Positions 9,267-20,471 of a stretch of 64,000 nucleotides of DNA are shown here, in pieces. Both the position numbers and the translations under genes were made by a program. Within the stretch, counting starts at the first letter, position 1. Every line of letters starts with the position of its first letter. The notes beneath the pieces are model-generated. The model saw only the letters and a list, made by a program, of their open reading frames with translations. It had not been told where the DNA came from and made no database searches. This stretch comes from Fidelibacterota bacterium (GTDB lineage: Bacteria > Fidelibacterota > Marinisomatia > SCGC-AAA003-L08 > D37C17): the NCBI GenBank assembly GCA_002707645.1, contig PANN01000014.1:67338-131337 (forward strand). Reading direction: 5' to 3'.

Positions 9267-10380
9267 AATTTTTAAACATTTCTACATTAGTACTAATCAA
9301 ATCTTTAAAACTTTTATTTTTATTATACAACTTTATCTGCTCTTTATAATATGAATGCCGTCTGTCAATCCTGGATATTATTCTATCCATTGATTCATAT
9401 ATTTTAAGATTATTAATTTCTGGTTCTAGTGCAAAAATTGTATTTTTAATAACCGTTGTAATATCTTCTTGATTTCCATCTGAATCTAGTATGAGTTTTG
9501 CATCTATGCCGTATCGAGTTGCTCTCCATTTATTTTCGTGAATTATCCAAGTATCCAAATATGGTAACTGAGTCCCATTTTCATAATGTTTACATAAGCC
9601 TACAACTAAAGCTTGTATTAATGCTGCTAAATCTTGAATGACTTCTAAATCTGGAATACTATCACATACTCTTATTTCAACTGTACCATACCCTGGATGT
9701 GGTCTAACATCCCACCATATTTCTCTAATTGATTCTATAGAATTTGCTTGAATAAGCGTTCTCATTAATTTTTGAAATTCACTATAATTAGTTAAATCTA
9801 TTGGAATTCCTGTGTTAGGTAAACTTTGAAAAATTTTCGTTCTTGTTGATGAAAGACCTGTCTCTTCTCCTTCAAAATATGGTGAATTAGCTGATAATGC
9901 AATTAAATACGGGATATATCTTCTCATACCATTTACTACTGCAATAGCCATTTCTCCTGTATTTACTCCTACATGCACATGAATCCCAGTGATTAGCAAT
10001 CTTCTTAAAGGCCACTGCATTCTATCTAAGAATTCTAAGTATCTTTTATTTTCCGTAACTGACTGCTCAGAAACTCTTGAAAAAGGATGTATAGGCATCG
10101 ATAATAGATGAATATCATTATTTTCTGAATAATTTATTGCCTCATTAATTTTTGGAGCTATATCATCTATTAACTCTTTTGGATGACTACATACATCTGT
10201 TGTTATTTCAATTATGCACTGCAATAACTCTTCTTTAAAAAAACTATTATCCTTAAAATGTTTTAATATTTCAGGAGCACCATTTGTTAGTCCTAAGCTG
10301 TTTTTGTCAATTGTAAATAATTCTAATTCCAGACCTAAAGTTGGCTTTGATGATCCGCTAAATATTGTTTTGTTTATCAA
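9259..10380 (-). CDS. Glutamate-cysteine ligase-like carboxylate-amine ligase (YbdK/GCS2 family)
   Basis: 'LGLELELFTID', 'ITGIHVHVGV', 'WWDVRPHPGYGTVEIRVCDSIPD'. Confidence 0.85.
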   Translation of the reverse strand: MINKTIFSGSSKPTLGLELELFTIDKNSLGLTNGAPEILKHFKDNSFFKEELLQCIIEITTDVCSHPKELIDDIAPKINEAINYSENNDIHLLSMPIHPFSRVSEQSVTENKRYLEFLDRMQWPLRRLLITGIHVHVGVNTGEMAIAVVNGMRRYIPYLIALSANSPYFEGEETGLSSTRTKIFQSLPNTGIPIDLTNYSEFQKLMRTLIQANSIESIREIWWDVRPHPGYGTVEIRVCDSIPDLEVIQDLAALIQALVVGLCKHYENGTQLPYLDTWIIHENKWRATRYGIDAKLILDSDGNQEDITTVIKNTIFALEPEINNLKIYESMDRIISRIDRRHSYYKEQIKLYNKNKSFKDLISTNVEMFKNSI

Positions 10381-12620
10381 TTTACTTTTTCCATTATTTT
10401 AGAAAAGCTAGTATTGTAAATTTTAGATATATTCTTCTTAGTTAGATTTATAGAATCATTGATTGTAAACATACCATTATTTGTTACTTTTCCTATTGTT
10501 TGGGTGCGAACATCATACTTTTTAGATAAATGCACTAAATCATAGAGTTTTGATTCATTTAATGATACAACAATTAAACTTGAACACTCACCAAAAAGTA
10601 ATTCATCTTGCCTTAATTTGTGCTCTAAATTAATGTCAGCTCCGATATTATCTTTAGAAAAAATAACACTTTCAGCCATAGATACTCCAAGTCCTCCGTC
10701 TGATACATCGTGAGCAGAATTTATAATCTTATTACCAATTAGCTCTAAACATAAATTCTGAACATTAACCTCAGCAACTGTGTTAAAATTAGACAAGGGT
10801 CCTTCTACTTTGCCATAAAAATGTTTTAAATATGTAGAACCTCCTAAAGATGGGTTAATATCACCTATAGTAACTATTAAATCACCTTCGTTTTTAAAAT
10901 CCATAGTCATAAATTTAGAAACATCTTCAATCAGACCAACCATTCCAATGACAGGTGTTGGATAAACAGCAGAAGCTACTGACTCATTGTAAAAACTAAC
11001 ATTTCCACCTGTAACAGGAGTATCTAAAATTCTACACATATCTCCAATTCCTAAAACAGCCTCTTTAAATTGCCAATAAATTTCAGGATCTTGGGGGTTT
11101 CCAAAGTTTAAACAATTAGTAATAGCTAGAGGTTTAGCACCTGTACAAACAACATTTCGTGCTGCCTCAGCAACAGCCATCATTGCTCCTTGTCTTGGAT
11201 TTATATATACATATCTACCATTACAGTCTGTCGAAACAGATAAACCTTTACTTGTATTTTTTATTCTTATTACAGCAGAATCTGACCCAGGACCTAAGAC
11301 TGTATTTGTCCTTACAGTTGAGTCATACTGATTGTAAACATATGATTTAGAGGCTATATTTGGATCAGATAATAATTTTATCAAGCTCGTGTTTAAATCG
11401 TTTACCAAATCATAGTTTTCTATGTTATAACAATTAATATCTTTTAGATAATCTGGGTTTTTATATGGCATATCATATTGAGGAGCATCACCACCAAGAA
11501 CTAAGCTTTCAGTTGGAATATTTGCTAAAAGTTCATTCTGATGAAAGACCTCTAAATTACCAGTATTAGTAACAACTCCAACTTCGGTGCAGTCTAACTC
11601 CCATTTATTAAAAATTTCTTTTAAATTATTTTCACTACCTTTTTTTACCACAACCAGCATTCTTTCTTGTGATTCAGATAACATTATTTCATATGCATTC
11701 ATAAGTTTTTCTCTTAGTGGAACTAAATCTAAATTTATTTTTATGCCAGTTTTACCTTTTGCTGACATTTCTGAACACGAACATGTTATTCCAGCTGCAC
11801 CCATATCTTGCATACCTACAAGCCAATCTTTACCAGCCAGCTCCAAAGAAGCTTCAAGCAATAATTTTTCAGTAAAAGGATCTCCAACTTGAACATTGGA
11901 TTTTTTTGATTCTGTCTCTTCTGTTAATTCCTCAGAAGCAAAAGTTGCTCCGTGAATACCATCTCTTCCTGTTGAAGAGCCAACAATAAAAACAGGATTG
12001 CCTACTCCTTCTGCTACAGCACTAATTAAATCTTCAGCTTTCATCAAACCAACCGTCATAGCATTTACCAAAGGATTGCCTGAATAACTATCTTCTATTA
12101 CAACTTCACCACCCACAGTTGGTATTCCCAAGCAATTACCATAATCGGCAATGCCTTCAACAACATGCTCCAATAAAAATCTGTTCCTTGGAATATCTAA
12201 GCTTCCAAACCTAAGAGAATTTAGGGATGCAATTGGACGTGCACCCATAGTAAATACATCACGCATAATACCACCAACACCTGTAGCAGCACCCTCGTAT
12301 GGTTCAACAGCTGAAGGATGATTATGGGATTCAATTTTAAAAGAAGTAGCTAAACCATCACCAAGATCTACTAAACCAGCATTCTCTTCACCCGCATCAA
12401 CCAATAATTTTTCACCAGTTCGAGGTAAAGTTTTCAACATTTTAATAGAACTCTTATATGAGCAATGCTCACTCCACATAACAGAATATATACCAAGTTC
12501 AACGAACGTGGGCTCTCTATCAAGTGTTTTTTTTATTTTAGTATATTCTTCATCTGAAATTCCATGTTCTTTAACAATTTCTTTGTTGACTTCCGGGTAT
12601 TTATATTTATCTTTTATCAT
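10377..12620 (-). CDS. purL: Phosphoribosylformylglycinamidine synthase subunit PurL
   Basis: 'YSVMWSEHCSYKSS', 'FKIESHNHPSAVEPYEGAATGVGGIMRD', 'GMQDMGAAGITCS', 'SAHDVSDGGLGVSMAES'. Confidence 0.96.
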   Translation of the reverse strand: MIKDKYKYPEVNKEIVKEHGISDEEYTKIKKTLDREPTFVELGIYSVMWSEHCSYKSSIKMLKTLPRTGEKLLVDAGEENAGLVDLGDGLATSFKIESHNHPSAVEPYEGAATGVGGIMRDVFTMGARPIASLNSLRFGSLDIPRNRFLLEHVVEGIADYGNCLGIPTVGGEVVIEDSYSGNPLVNAMTVGLMKAEDLISAVAEGVGNPVFIVGSSTGRDGIHGATFASEELTEETESKKSNVQVGDPFTEKLLLEASLELAGKDWLVGMQDMGAAGITCSCSEMSAKGKTGIKINLDLVPLREKLMNAYEIMLSESQERMLVVVKKGSENNLKEIFNKWELDCTEVGVVTNTGNLEVFHQNELLANIPTESLVLGGDAPQYDMPYKNPDYLKDINCYNIENYDLVNDLNTSLIKLLSDPNIASKSYVYNQYDSTVRTNTVLGPGSDSAVIRIKNTSKGLSVSTDCNGRYVYINPRQGAMMAVAEAARNVVCTGAKPLAITNCLNFGNPQDPEIYWQFKEAVLGIGDMCRILDTPVTGGNVSFYNESVASAVYPTPVIGMVGLIEDVSKFMTMDFKNEGDLIVTIGDINPSLGGSTYLKHFYGKVEGPLSNFNTVAEVNVQNLCLELIGNKIINSAHDVSDGGLGVSMAESVIFSKDNIGADINLEHKLRQDELLFGECSSLIVVSLNESKLYDLVHLSKKYDVRTQTIGKVTNNGMFTINDSINLTKKNISKIYNTSFSKIMEKVN

Positions 12621-12621
12621 A

Positions 12622-13992
12622 TTAAACCTTTTTTAATTTTGCGGTAAAATGCCTTAAGTATTTTGATTGTTTAGCTATTTTTAAACCTTCAATTTCTTTT
12701 CTATTATTGTAAACATTAATAACGACTTCTATTACATAATCAATATGACTTTGAGTGTATGTACGTCTTGGCATTGCTAATCTTACAAGTTCATTATTTG
12801 CATAAAATTCTTTACCATTATCATCAATACCTCCAAACATTAAACTTCCAATTTCTGAGCATCTAATACCTCCCTTGAGATACAGTTCACATGCCAACAC
12901 TTGTCCAGGAAATTGATTTCTTGGAATATGACTTAAAAATAATCCAGCATCAATATAAATAGCATGACCTCCAGTAGGCTGCAAGATAGGGACATCGTTT
13001 TTTAATAATTTTTTACCAAGATACTCAATTGATTTAATTCTATAATTTAAATAATCAATATCCATTGCTTCATTTAATCCAATACCTATTGCTTCAAGAT
13101 CTCTTCCAGCAAGACCTCCATAAGTTGGAAAACCTTCTGTTAAAATTAATAAATTTTGATTTTTTTCATTTACACTTTCATTATTTGTGCAAAGAAAACC
13201 ACCTATATTAACAATTGCATCTTTTTTAGCACTCATAGTGCAACCATCAGCATAGGAAAACATTTTTCTAACTATTTTTTTTATTGACCAATTTTTATAT
13301 TTTTTTTCTCTAATCTTAATAAAATATGCATTTTCTGCAAACCTACAAGCATCAATGTAAAGAGGTATGTTGTATTTTTTTGCTACATTACTTACTTTAA
13401 TAATATTATCCATTGATACTGGCTGGCCTCCACCACTATTATTTGTGATTGTAATCATAATCAAAGGTATTTTAGTTAAATCAGATTTTTTTAATAAATC
13501 TTCAAGTTTTTTAATTGACATATTCCCTTTAAATGGAAAAATTGACTGAGTATCTTTGTATTCGTCATCAATTAAATCAATTGGCTTTGCACCTTGAAAT
13601 AATATATTAGCTCTAGTAGTATCAAAATGAGTATTACTAGGAACAATATCACCTTCTTTACACAAATTAGAAAATAAAATTCTTTCAGAAGCTCTACCTT
13701 GATGAGTTGGTAAAATATATTTAAAACCAAAAATATCTTGAACTACATCTTTAAAAAACAAATAACTATCACTACCAGCATAAGATTCATCGCCATTCAT
13801 TATGCCAGCCCATTGCTTTGAACTCATAGCTCCAGTTCCAGAATCAGTTAATAAATCAATTATAACATCTTGCGCTTTAACCTGGAATAAATTAAAATGA
13901 GAATTAATTAAAATTTTCTTTCTTTCTTCTATAGAGTTCATTTTGATAGGCTCTACTGACTTAATTCTAAACGGTTCAATGATTGTTTTCAC
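12622..13992 (-). CDS. tnaA: Tryptophanase (beta-eliminating lyase, TnaA-type)
   Basis: 'EPFRIKSVEPI', 'DLLTDSGTGAMSSKQWAG', 'PTHQGRASERILF', 'SYADGCTMSAKKDAIVNIGGFL', 'GGLAGRDLEAIGIGL'. C-terminal 'IRCSEIGSLMFG' and 'LRHFTAKLKKV' are closer to TnaA than to tyrosine phenol-lyase. Confidence 0.87.
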   Translation of the reverse strand: MKTIIEPFRIKSVEPIKMNSIEERKKILINSHFNLFQVKAQDVIIDLLTDSGTGAMSSKQWAGIMNGDESYAGSDSYLFFKDVVQDIFGFKYILPTHQGRASERILFSNLCKEGDIVPSNTHFDTTRANILFQGAKPIDLIDDEYKDTQSIFPFKGNMSIKKLEDLLKKSDLTKIPLIMITITNNSGGGQPVSMDNIIKVSNVAKKYNIPLYIDACRFAENAYFIKIREKKYKNWSIKKIVRKMFSYADGCTMSAKKDAIVNIGGFLCTNNESVNEKNQNLLILTEGFPTYGGLAGRDLEAIGIGLNEAMDIDYLNYRIKSIEYLGKKLLKNDVPILQPTGGHAIYIDAGLFLSHIPRNQFPGQVLACELYLKGGIRCSEIGSLMFGGIDDNGKEFYANNELVRLAMPRRTYTQSHIDYVIEVVINVYNNRKEIEGLKIAKQSKYLRHFTAKLKKV

Positions 13993-14456
13993 TTATCTCC
14001 TTTAATGTAGTTTAACTGGTATGAATAAGCATTTTCATCTATTAATTCAATTTTAATATTATCATTTGGCATAACCGGTCCATTGACAGCAAACCATTGA
14101 CGCAGACCTTTTGTAAAATATCCATTTGAGGTTAAATGAGTTTTAATATTCCCAATATTTGTTGATAAAATAAAGTCATTATTTATTGCTGGAAAGAAAA
14201 ACCTGTATTTTTCAGGAATATAAATTCTATTATACATATTCATAGTATGAACATCCTCGTTGATTTTTAGACTAATTTCATTTATATCTTCTGGATGCAT
14301 ATCCCATATTTCAACTTGCTCTTCTTTGATACTACCATGAATAGTAACTTCAACGTCTTGTCCATTACTGAGATTTATTTTATCAGAAATAACTGACGGA
14401 ATTTTCATATAAAAGTTATTTTTTATTCTAGACACTCTTAATCGAATCTTCTTCAT
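13989..14456 (-). CDS. Hypothetical protein, possible AbrB/MazE-like swapped-hairpin fold at N-terminus
   Basis: 'LRVSRIKNNFYMKIPSVISDKINLSNGQDVEVTIHG' resembles AbrB/SpoVT domains. Tightly coupled to parC and tnaA. Confidence 0.4.
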   Translation of the reverse strand: MKKIRLRVSRIKNNFYMKIPSVISDKINLSNGQDVEVTIHGSIKEEQVEIWDMHPEDINEISLKINEDVHTMNMYNRIYIPEKYRFFFPAINNDFILSTNIGNIKTHLTSNGYFTKGLRQWFAVNGPVMPNDNIKIELIDENAYSYQLNYIKGDK

Positions 14457-16996
14457 TAAAAAAGTGTTAGCTCATTATTATCATTATCTTGAACTTGATC
14501 ATTATCAGGAACTTCAACATTAGGATCGTTCTCAGTTATAATCTCTTTAAATTTAAAACCACTCATATGTAATTTATTATCAAGCCTTTTCCCAATAGAT
14601 TTATAACCTTTAACATCGATAAAATTTTTTACATTAATATCTTTAGAAACTTTTTCATTATTTTTTAATTTATAATTATAGCTAACCATCAAATTATCGT
14701 AATTAGATATTAACTTACATTTAGAGCCTCTAGTTTCAGATATTAAATTAAATTTCTTATCTGTTAACAAAGTTTCAATTTTAAGTCTCTTAATAAAATA
14801 TTGCTTGGTCTTACCATCCTTATATAGAATCGTGTAAATTTTATTAGCATTAAACTTCTCAACAATAAAAATATCAGACATTTTAAATCTTTTACTTAAA
14901 TCAAAATCAACTACTTCATAATTACCTTCTTTATAGAAAATAATAATTTTATCTTGAGAATTAAAACTACCTAAATATATTCCTCTATTTTCTAAATTAA
15001 TTTTTCCAATATTTTCATCTACCCAAAGACGTCTTCCTCCAAGTGTAGATTCACCAACTGATTTTCTTATTATTTTTCGAACAATATATTTAGTTAATAT
15101 ATTACCCTTAGATGTTCTATTTTTTATATTTAAATTTTTAAAATCATATTCAAAAACTTTATTTTTAGCTTTTGATTTACTATTCAAGAAAATATTAACT
15201 ATTTCAGATTCACTATTAGGATTAGCCGTGAAATATACTATTTTACTTTTATCTGTGCCCTGTGAAATATTATAAAATCTATCTCTTATTAAACTTGGTA
15301 CTGAGAATCTTTTTGCATATGAAATATTAGTTTTTCCGTCCTTATATACTAGATTATAAATCATATGATTATCATTCTTTTTCCATATAGCAATGTACTT
15401 AATATTTTTACCTATATATTTTTTATCACTAACTTTTGTAACCATATATCTACCATCTTCTAAAAAAACGATAATATCATCAATACTGGAGCATTTACAA
15501 ACACATTCATCTTTTGTTAATTTTGTTCCTAAAAAACCTTCTTTTTTATTTACAAAGAGTTTTTTATTTGCAATTGCTACACTTTTAATAGATATAGAAT
15601 CAAATTCAGATATTTGAGTTTTTCTCACTTTATCAGAACCATATTTTTTTAATAAATGCTCGTAATATCTTATGGTATATTCGACAATATGCTTTATATC
15701 ATTATTTAATTCGTCAATTTCTTCTTCAATATTCTTAATATTATTTTTTTGTTTTAGTTTATCATACTTAGTTATTTTTTTTATTTTAATCTCTGTAAGC
15801 CTTGTTACATCCTCAATAGTAATTTTTCTTTCTAAAAGTTTAATAAAAGGTTTAAGTTTAAATAAAATTGTTTCAATTATTAGATCCCACGTATCACAAT
15901 CTTCAATATCTCTATATATTTTATTTTCAATAAATATTTTCTCAAGACAAAGTAAATGCCATTTTTCTTTCAGAACACTAAGTTTATAGTTTAATTCTAG
16001 TTTTAGATATTCTAATGTATTATGAGTAGAAATTTTTAATAATTCATTTACACTAATAAATTCTGGTTTATTATCATTAATAACGCAACAATTGGGTGAA
16101 ACAGAAATTTCACAATTAGTAAATGAATATAATGCATCGACAGTTACATCGGGTGATACTCCCTTTACTAAATTTATAATAATTTCAATTTTTTCAGCAG
16201 TATTATCTTCAATGCTTTTTATTTTTAATTTTCCAGCATTATTTGCTTTAACAATGGAATCTATTAAACTTGTAGTTGTGGTGCTATATGGTATAGTAGA
16301 TATTTTTAAAGTATGTTTATCTAGAATATCTATGTGGGATCTGATTCTTACCCTACCCCCTCTTTTCCCCTGATTATATTGAGTAACATCTACCAAACCA
16401 CCAGTTTGAAAGTCTGGCAATATTTTAAAGGGTTTATCATTAAGAATACTTATACATGCTTTTAAAAGTTCAATAAAATTATGAGGAAGTATTTTTGTTG
16501 ATAAACCCACTGCAATTCCTTCAGCACCTTGAGCTAAAAGTAAAGGAAATTTCATTGGCAATGAAATAGGCTCATCTTTTCTACCATCATAAGATAATTG
16601 AGTTTTTGTTGTAGGTTTATTAAAAGATACTTCCAAAGCAAACTCTGATAATCGTGCTTCTATATATCTAGGAGCAGCAGACCTATCTCCTGTTCTTATA
16701 TCACCCCAATTTCCCTGCGTATCTATTAATAAATCTTTTTGACCTAAATTCACAAGTGCATCACCGATAGCAGCATCTCCATGTGGATGAAATTGCATAG
16801 TATTTCCAATAATATTGGCAACTTTATGATATCTTGCGTCATGCATTTCTTTCATAGAATGCAATATTCTTCTTTGAACAGGTTTTAAACCATCCTCAAT
16901 TTTAGGTACAGCTCTTTCTAATATTACGTAAGAAGCATATTCTAAAAACCAATCTTCATACATATTTGAAATATTTCTATTTTTACTATTTGACAT
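14456..16996 (-). CDS. parC: DNA topoisomerase IV subunit A
   Basis: 'YASYVILERAVPKIEDGLKPVQRRILHSM', 'FHPHGDAAIGDALVNLGQ', 'GNWGDIRTGDRSAAPRYIEARLS' with the catalytic Tyr. Confidence 0.93.
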   Translation of the reverse strand: MSNSKNRNISNMYEDWFLEYASYVILERAVPKIEDGLKPVQRRILHSMKEMHDARYHKVANIIGNTMQFHPHGDAAIGDALVNLGQKDLLIDTQGNWGDIRTGDRSAAPRYIEARLSEFALEVSFNKPTTKTQLSYDGRKDEPISLPMKFPLLLAQGAEGIAVGLSTKILPHNFIELLKACISILNDKPFKILPDFQTGGLVDVTQYNQGKRGGRVRIRSHIDILDKHTLKISTIPYSTTTTSLIDSIVKANNAGKLKIKSIEDNTAEKIEIIINLVKGVSPDVTVDALYSFTNCEISVSPNCCVINDNKPEFISVNELLKISTHNTLEYLKLELNYKLSVLKEKWHLLCLEKIFIENKIYRDIEDCDTWDLIIETILFKLKPFIKLLERKITIEDVTRLTEIKIKKITKYDKLKQKNNIKNIEEEIDELNNDIKHIVEYTIRYYEHLLKKYGSDKVRKTQISEFDSISIKSVAIANKKLFVNKKEGFLGTKLTKDECVCKCSSIDDIIVFLEDGRYMVTKVSDKKYIGKNIKYIAIWKKNDNHMIYNLVYKDGKTNISYAKRFSVPSLIRDRFYNISQGTDKSKIVYFTANPNSESEIVNIFLNSKSKAKNKVFEYDFKNLNIKNRTSKGNILTKYIVRKIIRKSVGESTLGGRRLWVDENIGKINLENRGIYLGSFNSQDKIIIFYKEGNYEVVDFDLSKRFKMSDIFIVEKFNANKIYTILYKDGKTKQYFIKRLKIETLLTDKKFNLISETRGSKCKLISNYDNLMVSYNYKLKNNEKVSKDINVKNFIDVKGYKSIGKRLDNKLHMSGFKFKEIITENDPNVEVPDNDQVQDNDNNELTLF

Positions 16997-18844
16997 TTAA
17001 ATATTATCTACGATTAAATTCTGAATTATAAATTTCTGTCTGTCTAGAGTATTTTTACCCATATAATAGCTCAGAACATCATGAATTGAAGTATTTTCTC
17101 TAAAAATAACAGGTTCAAGCTTAATATTTGAATTAATAAAATTTTTAAATTCTCCTGGAGAAATTTCACCTAATCCTTTAAATCTAGTAATTTCATGATT
17201 TACTGATAGTGAATTAATAGCATTATTTTTTTCTTTTTCATCATATGCGTATATAGTTTCTTTTTTATCTCTTACCCTAAATAGAGGAGTTTTTAATATA
17301 TATATATGACCATTTTTCACAAGTTTAGGATAGAATTGAAGGAAAAAAGTTAAAAGAAGTAATCTTATATGCATTCCATCAACATCAGCATCAGTTGCTA
17401 TAATTATCTGGTTATACCTTAGAGAATCCATACCATTTTCAATATTTAAAGCATGCTGTAACAGATTAAACTCTTCATTCTCATATACAATTTTTTTTGT
17501 TAGACCATAGCTATTTAAAGGTTTTCCTCTTAAACTAAAAACTGCTTGTGTTTTAACATCCCTTGATTTAGTAATAGAACCTGAAGCAGAATCACCCTCA
17601 GTAATGAATACAGAGGTGTTCAATCTTAACTCTTCTTCAAGGTTATTATCATTATAATGAAATTTACAGTCTCTTAGCTTCTTATTATGCAAATTAGCTG
17701 TTTTAGCTCTTTGATTAGCAATTTTTTTTATACCAGATAATGCTTTCCTTTCTTTCTCTGATTGCAAAATTCTTCTAAGTAATTCTTCTGCAACATTAGA
17801 ATGTTTATGTAAATAATTATCTAAATAATTTTTAATAAAATCATTAATAAAGATTCTAACAGTTAATCCCTCTTCATTTATATCAGTTGAACCAAGTTTT
17901 GTTTTAGTCTGAGACTCAAAGATTGGGTTCTGAATTCTAATACTAATAGAAGATATAATTGATGCCCTAATATCAGAAGCATCAAAATCTTTTTTATAAT
18001 AATCTCTTACTGTTTTCACAATGGCTTCTCTAAAAGCTGCTAAATGCGTACCTCCACTAGTCGTATTCTGTCCATTTACAAAAGAATAGTATTCTTCACC
18101 ATATTGATAACCATGTGTAATAGCAACTTCAATATCATCATCTTTTAGATGTATTATAGGATAAGCCGTCTTTTGATTTTCAGTATATTTTAAAAGTAGA
18201 TCTTTTAAACCATTATCTGAGAAAAATTTTCTCTTATTATAATATATTGATAGACCAGAATTCAGGTACACATAATTAAGAATTTGTGTTTCAATATAAT
18301 CCTCTATAAAAGTAAACTTTTTAAAAATATCAGAATCAGGAACAAATTGAACTTTAGTACCATTCCTAGAATTAGTATTATTGTTCTCTAACTTATCTAC
18401 TATTTCACCTTTTTTATAGATGAGTTTTAAACTTTTACTATCACGAATTGATTCAATTTGGAAATTTTGAGATAATGCATTTACAGCTTTTGTTCCAACA
18501 CCGTTTAAACCTACAGACTTCTTGAATGCTTGTGAATCATATTTACCACCAGTATTAATTTTAGATACACAATCTTCTAGCTTAGATAAAGGTATTCCCC
18601 TACCATAATCTCTTACGTTGATAGTATCACCATCTAACTTAACTTTAATTTTTTTACCATATCCCATTATGTATTCATCAATTGAATTATCGATAATTTC
18701 TTTGATTAAAATATATATTCCATCATCAATTGAAGACCCATCACCTAATTTTCCAATATACATACCAGGTCTTAACCTTATATGCTCTTTCCAATCAAGA
18801 GATTTTATTGAATCTGCATTATAATTAGTTTTATTTTTATTCAT
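16997..18844 (-). CDS. parE: DNA topoisomerase IV subunit B
   Basis: '[17 protein letters not shown]', '[10 protein letters not shown]', 'VNALSQNF', '[12 protein letters not shown]', '[21 protein letters not shown]'. Confidence 0.95.
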   Translation of the reverse strand: MNKNKTNYNADSIKSLDWKEHIRLRPGMYIGKLGDGSSIDDGIYILIKEIIDNSIDEYIMGYGKKIKVKLDGDTINVRDYGRGIPLSKLEDCVSKINTGGKYDSQAFKKSVGLNGVGTKAVNALSQNFQIESIRDSKSLKLIYKKGEIVDKLENNNTNSRNGTKVQFVPDSDIFKKFTFIEDYIETQILNYVYLNSGLSIYYNKRKFFSDNGLKDLLLKYTENQKTAYPIIHLKDDDIEVAITHGYQYGEEYYSFVNGQNTTSGGTHLAAFREAIVKTVRDYYKKDFDASDIRASIISSISIRIQNPIFESQTKTKLGSTDINEEGLTVRIFINDFIKNYLDNYLHKHSNVAEELLRRILQSEKERKALSGIKKIANQRAKTANLHNKKLRDCKFHYNDNNLEEELRLNTSVFITEGDSASGSITKSRDVKTQAVFSLRGKPLNSYGLTKKIVYENEEFNLLQHALNIENGMDSLRYNQIIIATDADVDGMHIRLLLLTFFLQFYPKLVKNGHIYILKTPLFRVRDKKETIYAYDEKEKNNAINSLSVNHEITRFKGLGEISPGEFKNFINSNIKLEPVIFRENTSIHDVLSYYMGKNTLDRQKFIIQNLIVDNI

Positions 18845-20471
18845 TTACTTAATTGTATAATAGTTAACGTATCCGTAGCTAAATACTTTCTCTAAAAATT
18901 CTTTCTTATCTAATTTTCCACTAATTAGTACTTTCTCCTCGTACAATTTCAATAAATGAAAATAAGCTAACAAGGGCTCAATATAGTAGATATCTGCATT
19001 TAATATATCTTTTGAGACATACAGTGATTGACTGTTTGATAAAAAAGCATTTGCTCTAAGAATTTGCTTAATAATTTTTTCATCCAAATTATTATTGTAT
19101 TTATCTTGCATCAATGCAATTTCAATGTTCTTAAGTAGTTCTAAATAAAAAGATATTTTATTCAAAGATGTATCAACTTTTAAATCACTTATATATAAAT
19201 CATTCAAAAAAAAAGATATACCTAAAGTGTATAACTTATTTTCAATGTTCCTAATTTGATTAATATTACTATTTAAAGAGCCGTATATATTATGCATAGA
19301 AAAAAAATTTTCAAAAATTAAATTATTAGAATTATAACTATTTAGGTTAATTTCACTTATATTGTCATTTAATATAAATACTCCATTCAAATAATAATCT
19401 GAAATAATCTCATAATCTTCTTTATACTTTATAGAAACTAATGTTGAATCAAAACTATTAATTTTAAATTCTTTAAAGTATTCAACAATATTTGAATAAT
19501 TTTTTTTTTAGATCTTTTAAAAGATTATCTTCATTAATTGGATTAGCTGAAATCTTATTATTGATAATCCAATTAACTACATTTAATGTATCAGATTTAT
19601 CAATCCATATAGGCTCATCATTGAAATTTAAATATATTGATAAACTTTCATTAAATATATCATTCTGAATTATTTTACTTTTATTTTTAAAATAATTAAT
19701 AGTTTTTTCATAATCGTAGAATTTATTATTAAATAATTCACTAATATATTGCTTGTAAACATTATTTTCAGGCTCAACATAGTAATTATTCGTCAAGAAA
19801 CTATAATCATAATTAACCCAGTTATTATATTTATTTAAATCTTTGAGTAATTCATAAAATGCAGAATTTAAATCTTTGTAATTATCATCACTAATACTTA
19901 AATCAAAAATAATAAAATCAATATATTTAACTAAAATATTATAATTAATAGTAAATTCCTCAATATCCTTACTTTTATTATTCGATATAAGTTTATTCTT
20001 TGAATTATTAAGATATTTTTCAATATCGGACAAATGAGATTTTAAAACAATAACTTTATTAAAGTTAGTAACGTTTTTATTATTCATTAAAAAATAAAAA
20101 GAACTATGAATATTAACAATAACATCATTTATTGTAAAATCTTGCCCTTTACTTTTAAAATTATCACGAGAAATACGATTAATAATTTTAATCAAAATTT
20201 CAAAGTCAATTAAATCATTCGAATTTAATTTATTTTTATTAATTTGACTTAACTCTAACTGAAATCTATTAATATCTTCAATATAATCATCCGATACTAA
20301 ATTATTAATTACATTAAAATAAGAAAAATCATAATTAAAATTTTCTGTTAAGTGATTCTTATTGTACCAATCAATAAAGGCTTCTTTAAGTTTTGAAAAA
20401 TTATTTGAATTTTTTGAACTACAACTCAAAGAAAAAATTAAAAGATAAAATATATATTTTTGAATCCTCAT
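18845..20471 (-). pseudogene. Lipoprotein (possible DUF885-like) split by a frameshift in an A10 tract; full-length about 541 aa after a 1-nt correction
   Basis: ORF 19482-20471 (lipobox-like LLIFSLSCSS) runs into a T10 (plus-strand) run at 19500-19509. Shifting frame gives a stop-free path NYSNIVEYFKEFKINSFDSTLVSIKYKEDYEIISDYYLNGVFILND into ORF 18845-19390. Confidence 0.7.
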
